This document shows positions 58,244 to 64,000 of a DNA stretch of 64,000 nucleotides, in pieces. The translations under genes and the position numbers were made by a program. The DNA is from Azoarcus sp. GTDB taxonomy: Bacteria; Pseudomonadota; Gammaproteobacteria; Burkholderiales; Rhodocyclaceae. Position 1 is the first letter of the stretch, and every line of letters begins with the position of its first letter. A model generated the notes under the pieces. It had not been told where the DNA came from and did no database searches. It was given only the letters and a program-made list of their open reading frames with translations. The stretch is from positions 1 to 64,000 of the forward strand of contig JAUVVG010000006.1 of assembly GCA_030604735.1 (NCBI GenBank), given 5' to 3'.

Positions 58244-59095
58244 CTACTCCTCGTCGCTTTCTTCGTCAGACTGGTCACGAACCGCCCGTGCAGCCGGATC
58301 CCCGCCCGGAAATTCCGGTCGGGGATGGATGAAAGTGCGGCTCACATCGACCAGCACGAGATCCATCATGAAGCGCCGCCCCAACAGCACCGGATGCGTC
58401 AGGCGCGTGCGGTCATTGACCGTGAACTCCACTTGCTGCTCGATCGGACCCAGGGTCGTCGGCAGGCTGATCACCGGGCGGCGCTCGGTCCCGCTTGCCT
58501 GCACGATCCGCACGTACCGGCGCACCGGTAACTCGAACCAGATCTCACGGGCATCGCGGACGGCGACATCTTCCCGGGTCAACCCGAGCCGAAAGCGAAT
58601 CCATTCCCGTCCGTCACGTTCGAAGGTGGTGATGTCGGTCGCCGACAACGACGCGAGACTCGCGCCGGTATCGATCCGCGCCTTGAGGTAGGTCCCGAGG
58701 GTGGGCAGGCCGACCCATTCGACCCGACCCAGCGGAACCTTGCCGTCGGGAATCCGTTCGCTATTCACCACGGGCTGTGCCGGCGCAGGGGCGGAAGCCG
58801 CAGCCTCGGCTCTCGCCCTCGCTGCAGCCTCGATCTGCTGCAGGGTCAGTCCCATCGCATCCAGTGCCTCACCGAAGGCATCGAAGCGCTGTTCCAGGAG
58901 GGCGACTCGGTCCGCACTCCGCCCCTCGCCCTCCTCCCAGCGTCGTTCGAGCCGATCGACCTCCTCCACCAATCGGGTTTCGGTCACGAACGAATCGGGC
59001 GCAAGCCATTCATGCGGCGTGGCGCAGCCGGTGGCGATCAAGAACACGGCAGAAAGCATGCCGACCGCAAGCGCGGAAGACAATTCATTTTTCAT
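58244..59095 (-). CDS. Retropepsin-like aspartic protease (ATP-dependent zinc protease family), lipoprotein
   Basis: 283 residues with a lipoprotein-like signal (Cys24 in ATGC), a coiled-coil stalk (about 38-100), an Ala/Pro linker, and a retropepsin-like domain (PF05618). The aspartic motif ARIDTGASLASLSA puts DTGA at 142-145; FTVNDRTRLTHPVLLGRRFM is the second family block. The family's database name 'ATP-dependent zinc protease' is probably inaccurate. It heads the operon with the membrane transglutaminase and ATP-grasp genes. Confidence 0.85.
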   Translation of the reverse strand: MKNELSSALAVGMLSAVFLIATGCATPHEWLAPDSFVTETRLVEEVDRLERRWEEGEGRSADRVALLEQRFDAFGEALDAMGLTLQQIEAAARARAEAAASAPAPAQPVVNSERIPDGKVPLGRVEWVGLPTLGTYLKARIDTGASLASLSATDITTFERDGREWIRFRLGLTREDVAVRDAREIWFELPVRRYVRIVQASGTERRPVISLPTTLGPIEQQVEFTVNDRTRLTHPVLLGRRFMMDLVLVDVSRTFIHPRPEFPGGDPAARAVRDQSDEESDEE

Positions 59096-59278
59096 AAATT
59101 CAGTCGATTCGATTGTTCGGAACGAGCGTACCCCCGACGGAAAGCGGTCGAGGCATCGATGCAGCAGTCAAGCGGAATAACCCATCACATTCAGCGTGCA
59201 TGGACAGGAACATGCTGCAATGGGTTCAAGAATTCGATCCGCGAAGGGATGTTAGGCGGGATACGTGACCGATAAAGT

Positions 59279-59293
59279 CAGCAATTGTTGCTG
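59279..59293 (-). terminator. Weak hairpin at the 3' end of tRNA-Leu
   Basis: CAGCAA and TTGCTG form a six-pair stem with a 3-base loop, starting at the last two bases of the encoded CCA. ACTTTATC follows. This could end the tRNA transcript or serve processing. Confidence 0.3.
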
Positions 59294-59376
59294 GTGCCCA
59301 GAAAGGGACTCGAACCCCCACGCCTCGCGGCGCCAGAACCTAAATCTGGTGCGTCTACCAATTCCGCCATCTGGGC
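59292..59376 (-). tRNA. tRNA-Leu (anticodon UAG)
   Basis: An 85-nt class II tRNA on the minus strand. Acceptor GCCCAGA pairs with TCTGGGC, discriminator A, and CCA is encoded. The anticodon arm CCAGA-TTTAGGT-TCTGG presents TAG, reading CUA and related leucine codons. A long variable arm and GGTTCGAGTCC T-arm are present. It lies between the protease gene and the AttH-like gene. Confidence 0.95.
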
Positions 59377-59430
59377 ACTGCGCCCGGAGGCTTCTCCGGG
59401 AGCGCGCAACGCGGCGGATTATACACGGCT

Positions 59431-60540
59431 TCACATGCGCAAACGTTCGCCGTAACCGGTCATTTCGAGGTAGCCCTGACCCACCTCGAACCCGTCCTCC
59501 AGCAGTCGGATCGCGCCTTCCCAATAGATCGCGCCGGTCGAGGCGCGGCTGTCCAGTTCCTGGTCGTCCATCAAGGGTTCGATCTCGAAGCGTCGCCCAC
59601 CCGCCTCGACCGACCAGGCCACCGGATAGCGGATTCCGCTGCGTGGCGACACCCATCCGCGTCGGGGCTCGAAGCGTACCTCGTTCGGCCTCAGTACCTG
59701 CAAGGAACGTCCGGGGGTCACCAAGGTGCCGGCGTTGTACATCGACTCATGCTCATGATCCCGCATCTGGAAGGCCATCAGCGATCCGCCGTCATGCAGG
59801 TTGACGCCTATCCAGTCCCAGCCGGACGCCCCCTCGGGGAGAATCTCGCTGGACCATTCATGGTCCAGCCAGGCGTGGCCGCTGACCGTGTGCGCCTTGC
59901 CCCCGAGTTCCAGCGTCCCGCTCACCGCGAGTTGCGGGCGGCTGTAGTAGTAGCTGGCATTGGCCGGATCCGGTGCCTTCTGGCTCCAGCCCTCATCGCC
60001 GTTGAGCACCGGATCCGTGGGCGGATCGAAGCGCAGCGAGAAGGCGAAATCCTCGGCATGGACCTCGGTCAGGTAATGCCCGGCCTCATCGAGTTCGAGC
60101 GACCAGTCATCCAGCCAGGCCCGTGTCCGCCCCACCGCCGCCCCGGCCAGCGGATCGAGCGCACGCGCCACCCGCTCACCATGCAGAAGACGCCCCCGCG
60201 CCGGGTCGGCTACGGCGGCATGCGCGAAGATCAACTGGCTCGGTGCGAAACGGCTCGGATTGTCCTCCCCGAGCAGGGTCCGCACCCGGAAGAAGGTGAC
60301 TTGAAAACCCCGCTCCACCCCTTCCGCGTCACGCAACCAGCCGGTGATGTACCACCACTCGGTGCGATAGTCCGGATGCGCGCCGGTGTCGTAAGGAAAG
60401 ACCAGGGCCTTGCCGGGCACCACCGGCGGATAGCGATCGTCGGCCAGGACAGCCGGGAGTCCGATCAGGACGAGACACAGCAGTGCTGACACGACGACCG
60501 CACGACCGAGGCCACGTATCGACAACCGGCTGACGCCCAT
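59431..60540 (-). CDS. Lipocalin-like protein (CrtC/AttH family)
   Basis: A 369-residue exported protein: signal peptide or anchor to about residue 33, then the two-lipocalin-domain architecture of the hydroxyneurosporene synthase (CrtC)/AttH family. EWWYITGWL, VTFFRVR, SYYYSRPQL, GHAWLDHEW and GWDWIGVNL are characteristic. No carotenoid gene is near. It follows the ABC permease with a one-base overlap, so it is likely AttH-like, an envelope partner of that transporter. The ATG at 60540 follows a GTG one codon earlier. Confidence 0.85.
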   Translation of the reverse strand: MGVSRLSIRGLGRAVVVSALLCLVLIGLPAVLADDRYPPVVPGKALVFPYDTGAHPDYRTEWWYITGWLRDAEGVERGFQVTFFRVRTLLGEDNPSRFAPSQLIFAHAAVADPARGRLLHGERVARALDPLAGAAVGRTRAWLDDWSLELDEAGHYLTEVHAEDFAFSLRFDPPTDPVLNGDEGWSQKAPDPANASYYYSRPQLAVSGTLELGGKAHTVSGHAWLDHEWSSEILPEGASGWDWIGVNLHDGGSLMAFQMRDHEHESMYNAGTLVTPGRSLQVLRPNEVRFEPRRGWVSPRSGIRYPVAWSVEAGGRRFEIEPLMDDQELDSRASTGAIYWEGAIRLLEDGFEVGQGYLEMTGYGERLRM

Positions 60541-63038
60541 CACCAGTCCTCCCGTACCGCTGCTACCGCACTGCCCCGCATCGCCTGCGCCGCCGACAGC
60601 CGCGCTGCCGCCGCGGCCAGCACCACCAGTGTCAGCCCGAAAGCGAGGATGGGGCCGAACGGCAATGCGAGATCCATGCTCCAGTGAAAGCTCTGGCGGT
60701 TGATCACCTCCACAAGGACCAAGGCGATCGCGCCGCCCGCCACGGTGCCGACCACCCCCCCCACCGCGGCCGTCACGCCCCCTTCCAGCGCCAGCAAGCG
60801 GCCAATCTCGCGGCGCTTGAGCCCGAGATGCCTTAGCATGCCGAACTCCTTGCGGCGACTCGTCGCCAGCGCGGCAAAAGTGGTGCTGATGCCGAACAGG
60901 CCGATCAGGACCGCCACCGCCTGCATCAGATAGGTCACGAGAAAGGTCCGGTCGAAGATTTCCAGGCTGATCGCGCGAATCTGAGACGGCAGCGAGATCT
61001 CCACGACCCGCTCGCCAAGCACCTCGCGCAGACGCCCGGCGACCAGATCGACGTCCGCCCCGGGCAACAGCGTGACACCCAGGTCATTGGTCAGCCTGTC
61101 GCCCGAAAGTCGTCGATAGTCCTCCAGTTCGATGATCACCGCCCCATGTTGCCGGGCGTAATCCCGGGTCACCCCCGCAACGACGAAACGCACTTCACGT
61201 CCTGCGATCGGTAACGCGAGCGGGTCGCCGATCCCCAGCCGGTGAAGATCCGCCATCGCCTCGGTGATCCACACAAGCGGCAAATCGCCCCCGGAAGGCT
61301 TCCGCTGGCTCACCACTGGCAGGGCTTCCCCGCCCGCAGTAGGTCGCGCGATCAGCGTGACCGGCAAGGACGCATCTCCCATTCGCAAGCTGTCGTAGCG
61401 CACCGGCACGACCCCGGCCACGCCTTCGGTCGCGACGACCCGCGCAACCGCCTCCTCGTCCAGGAAACCGCTCGCAGCCGATGAAGAGGCGCGCACATAG
61501 AGATCCGACGGCAGCACCTTGGCCAGCCAGTCGTCCACCGAATCCCGGAACGAGCCCACCATGATCGCCATCGAGACCGCCAGGGCGACGCTGGCCACCA
61601 CGCCCGCACCGGCGACCACCACCTGACCCGGCGCGGCAGTGACACGCGACCACGCCAGCCTCGCCAAAACGGCGGATGACAGGCCGAGCGGCGCTGCAAG
61701 CCATTTCACCCCCCCCGGTAACGACAACACTGCCGCCGCCAGCACCAAGGCCACCGCGACATAACCGAACAGCGGAATGCCACCGATCGGCCCCGGCCAG
61801 CATGCGAGGAGCGCAAGTACCAGGCACGACAAGGTCGCACCCCATCGTGGCCGTGCCGCGAGCAGTTCCCGCTCATCTGCGGCGCGCAAGCCTTGGGCAG
61901 GCGGTCGAGCGACGGCCTGACTGGCTGGCAGCCACGCGCCGGCCACCCCAGCAGCGACCCCGAGCACAAGATAGCCCAGGCTGGCCCCGGGCATGAAGCG
62001 TGCAGAGGGTGTCACATGCGCAAAATAGCCGGCCCCCAGATCGCCCCCGACCAGGGAGAAGGCCCACGCCGCCAGACCATGGGCCAGCACGATGCCCAGC
62101 ACACCACCGAGCAGGCCCAATACCGCGCCCTCGAGCAACAGACCCCGCATCACGAGATGCCGCTCCATCCCCATCGCCCTGAGAAAAGCCAGCTCCCGGC
62201 CGCGTCGTACGACCGACAAGTACTGGGTCGAAAACACCAGAAAGGCCCCGGTCAACAATGCGATCGCGGCGAGCATGGTCAGATTGACGTGATACGCACG
62301 TGAAAGACCACTGGTTTCGGCCACACCGGCCGCGGGGAGTCGCACTTCGACCCCCGGCGGCAGCAACCGCCCAAGCTCGGCCATCGTGTCTTCGCGCCTC
62401 GCGCCGGCCACGAGCTTCAGATCCACCCGGGTCAGCACACCGACGCGATCGAAGACCTGCTGCGCCCCCGCGATATCCATCACGGCGAGCACCTGCCCTG
62501 CCGCCGCCCCGGGAACCGAACCCGACACCCGTAACGTCGCTTCACGCAGGCCGCTCTGGACCCCCAATGTGTCGCCCGGCCCAAGGGCGAGCGCCTCGCG
62601 CGCCGCCGCGCTGAGGAACACCCTGTCCGGCTCGAGTGCGATCAGACGCCCTTCATCCGCTTCGGCTGCCGGCATCAGCAATGGCAGGACCCGCGCTACC
62701 CGGAAGAGATCCACGCCATGGATCCGCAGCCCCGCTTCACGACCAGGCAACCGCGCCTCGATCTCCACCACCGGGCTGGCTGCGGCCACGTCGGCGCGCT
62801 GCGCAAGCGCCAAATAGACCCGTTCGTCGAAACCCGCGCGTGGTCCCACGACTTGCAAGTCCGCTTCGCCGGCGAGCAGACGCATGCCACGACCGAATTC
62901 CTCCAGCGCCGCGCCATGGATGATCTGTACCGCAAGCCCCAGGGTCACCCCGAGCGTGATCGCGAGCAGCGACAATACGCTCGCCAGCCGTCGTCCCAGC
63001 AAACCAGTGATGAAGACCTTCCACAGCGCCTGAGTCAT
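60540..63038 (-). CDS. ABC transporter permease, AttFG/FtsX type (two FtsX modules)
   Basis: An 832-residue permease with an N-terminal helix (about 20-42), a periplasmic domain, three helices near 270-400, further membrane segments, a second periplasmic region and three C-terminal helices. Two FtsX-like modules are visible (LSVVRRGRELAFLRAMGM, later ATSRRKEFGMLRHLGLKRREIG). The ATG at 63038 overlaps the ATPase stop codon by four bases; the longer open frame is antisense noise. Such permeases act on lipoproteins, lipids or peptides in the periplasm. In Agrobacterium the equivalent functions are attF and attG; here they appear as one chain. Confidence 0.88.
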   Translation of the reverse strand: MTQALWKVFITGLLGRRLASVLSLLAITLGVTLGLAVQIIHGAALEEFGRGMRLLAGEADLQVVGPRAGFDERVYLALAQRADVAAASPVVEIEARLPGREAGLRIHGVDLFRVARVLPLLMPAAEADEGRLIALEPDRVFLSAAAREALALGPGDTLGVQSGLREATLRVSGSVPGAAAGQVLAVMDIAGAQQVFDRVGVLTRVDLKLVAGARREDTMAELGRLLPPGVEVRLPAAGVAETSGLSRAYHVNLTMLAAIALLTGAFLVFSTQYLSVVRRGRELAFLRAMGMERHLVMRGLLLEGAVLGLLGGVLGIVLAHGLAAWAFSLVGGDLGAGYFAHVTPSARFMPGASLGYLVLGVAAGVAGAWLPASQAVARPPAQGLRAADERELLAARPRWGATLSCLVLALLACWPGPIGGIPLFGYVAVALVLAAAVLSLPGGVKWLAAPLGLSSAVLARLAWSRVTAAPGQVVVAGAGVVASVALAVSMAIMVGSFRDSVDDWLAKVLPSDLYVRASSSAASGFLDEEAVARVVATEGVAGVVPVRYDSLRMGDASLPVTLIARPTAGGEALPVVSQRKPSGGDLPLVWITEAMADLHRLGIGDPLALPIAGREVRFVVAGVTRDYARQHGAVIIELEDYRRLSGDRLTNDLGVTLLPGADVDLVAGRLREVLGERVVEISLPSQIRAISLEIFDRTFLVTYLMQAVAVLIGLFGISTTFAALATSRRKEFGMLRHLGLKRREIGRLLALEGGVTAAVGGVVGTVAGGAIALVLVEVINRQSFHWSMDLALPFGPILAFGLTLVVLAAAAARLSAAQAMRGSAVAAVREDW

Positions 63039-63706
63039 TCGCTGACCGCTTCCTGCATGCCTTGGCGGGTGAGCCGAAGAATCCTGTCGGTCTGCTTGGC
63101 CGCGACCGGCGAGTGGGTGACCAGGATACCGACCGCGCCGACCTCGCGCACCGCGTCGAGCAACAGCGTCAGGACCTCGCCGGCACGGTCCGGATCCAGG
63201 TTGCCGGTCGGTTCGTCGGCGAGCACCACCGCGGGACGATGGACCAGCGCGCGCGCGATCGCGACCCGCTGCAGCTCGCCGCCCGACAGCTTGCCCGGCC
63301 CTTCGTCGGCACGTGCGCTCAAGCCGACCGCAGCCAGCATCTCCAATGCCCGTGCTCGCGCGTTGTCGCGCTTGTCGTCCAGCAACCACAAGGGCAACGC
63401 GACGTTATCGACCAGGCTGAGGTGCGGCAGAATATGAAATGCCTGGAAGACGAAACCGTAGCGACGTCGTCGCAACATGGCCCAGGCGTCATCGTCGAGT
63501 CCATCGAGACGCCGACCCGCCAGCACGATCTCTCCACCGTCTATGGGTTCGAGCCCCGCGATGCAGTTCAGCAGGGTGGATTTCCCCACGCCGGATTCGC
63601 CCATGACCGCGACGCATTCGCCTGGCCTAACCGTCAGAGAAACCTCTTGGAACAGTGCTACCCCATCCGGACGGAAGCGTTTGCAGATTTTGTCGAGTTC
63701 GAGCAT
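63035..63706 (-). CDS. ABC transporter ATPase (LolD/MacB-like)
   Basis: A 223-residue ATPase. Walker A GESGVGKST, Q-loop FVFQAFHILPHLS, signature LSGGELQRVAIARAL, Walker B VVLADEPTGNLD and switch LVTHS are complete and of the LolD/MacB subgroup. It starts the three-gene set ATPase-permease-lipocalin-like, resembling the attEFGH cluster. Confidence 0.93.
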   Translation of the reverse strand: MLELDKICKRFRPDGVALFQEVSLTVRPGECVAVMGESGVGKSTLLNCIAGLEPIDGGEIVLAGRRLDGLDDDAWAMLRRRRYGFVFQAFHILPHLSLVDNVALPLWLLDDKRDNARARALEMLAAVGLSARADEGPGKLSGGELQRVAIARALVHRPAVVLADEPTGNLDPDRAGEVLTLLLDAVREVGAVGILVTHSPVAAKQTDRILRLTRQGMQEAVSE

Positions 63707-64000
63707 GTCGGGAGAGACCGGACGACTTTGAAATGGTGCCCGATGATCTCACAGCCGAAAAACCGCGCAGCGAGTCCCGAAGACGGCAAACGCCATGTAG
63801 AGTCCGCAAAGCCTCCGGTGACCCGACGCGAGTCACACTGTGCTCGCCCGGTTCACTACCTTCAGGATCTGCATCAAGGTCGTCGAGCCGTTCCTCAATT
63901 GCGACAGACCGCGTAAGGCGAACCTTCCACAAGTGCCTTGTTACGGGGGCTCAGTGGTGGCCCGCCGCTCCAGCCTTCATCGTGCCCCTCGATGTTCAAC
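63707..64000. other. Window-edge stretch with a possible truncated reading frame
   Basis: Most of this 294-base stretch has no convincing gene. From the window edge the minus strand stays open for 34 codons to a TGA at 63897-63895, ending EGSPYAVCRN. This could be the C-terminus of a gene beyond the window, but a 34-codon opening in GC-rich DNA occurs often by chance. I do not recognise it. Confidence 0.25.

Noticed and set aside
59431-60540. Carotenoid 1,2-hydratase (crtC) as a functional name
   Set aside because: The fold family fits, but no carotenoid genes are near and the ABC transporter context matches AttH better.
60540-63389. A 949-codon version of the AttFG-like permease
   Set aside because: The first 117 codons are Arg/Gly-rich shadow of the ATPase gene; the ATG at 63038 with its ATGA overlap is the normal start.
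1-64000. CRISPR array, prophage or intact transposon
   Set aside because: No regularly spaced repeats, integrase, transposase or phage structural gene was seen on either strand.

Overview
The window is high-GC chromosomal DNA from a betaproteobacterium, probably Rhodocyclales or a relative. The best evidence is gene order: reading the minus strand, rpsB-tsf-pyrH-frr-uppS-cdsA-dxr-rseP-bamA-skp-lpxD-fabZ-lpxA-lpxB-rnhB-SpoU methyltransferase, with dxr between cdsA and rseP. That is the arrangement I know from Neisseria and other betaproteobacteria, whereas in E. coli dxr lies between frr and uppS. Divergent map-glnD, a RelA-type (p)ppGpp synthetase, a host-attachment-type protein and abundant GTG/TTG starts fit the same picture. 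Assignments rest on motifs and lengths read by eye; no database search was run.

Layout. 1-2.4 kb: acyl-CoA synthetase plus an enoyl-CoA-hydratase-like gene cut by the window edge. 2.6-7.6 kb: ppx/gppA followed by a four-gene MCE (Mla-type) lipid ABC transporter. 8-12.3 kb: ppk1, divergent from ppx, and relA. 12.5-14.8 kb: DMT exporter, mtfA peptidase, host-attachment-type protein. 14.9-16.6 kb: ispD-ispF-thpR. 16.8-20.7 kb: the three-gene AmmeMemoRadiSam set (Memo, AMMECR1, radical SAM), then a degenerate alpha/beta hydrolase and a lipoprotein. 20.7-30.8 kb: SulP transporter, glutathione-reductase-type enzyme, mfd, a beta-carbonic-anhydrase-like protein with the divided Cys...His...Cys site of carboxysomal enzymes, aroG, serB. 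30.8-32.7 kb: M14 carboxypeptidase and yaaA. 32.9-48 kb: the translation/isoprenoid/lipid A/BAM supercluster. 48.3-51.7 kb: map-glnD.

51.7-54.7 kb is a partly decayed chromate-resistance island: intact chrB and chrA, a truncated second ChrB-type gene and an MFS gene lacking its middle. 54.8-55.8 kb holds rarD. 55.8-59.1 kb is a compact cluster of ATP-grasp ligase-like protein, inactive transglutaminase fused to a membrane domain, and a retropepsin-like lipoprotein. It is followed by tRNA-Leu(UAG) and an AttEFGH-like ABC transporter with a CrtC/AttH lipocalin-like partner.

The genes mostly serve envelope building and stress physiology: polyphosphate and (p)ppGpp metabolism, lipid trafficking, isoprenoid precursors feeding undecaprenyl phosphate, lipid A and outer-membrane protein assembly. 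The three sets with least settled biology are the AmmeMemoRadiSam operon, the stand-alone carbonic-anhydrase-like gene beside mfd, and the ligase-like/transglutaminase-7TM/retropepsin operon. No CRISPR array, intact insertion sequence, prophage or rRNA operon was seen.
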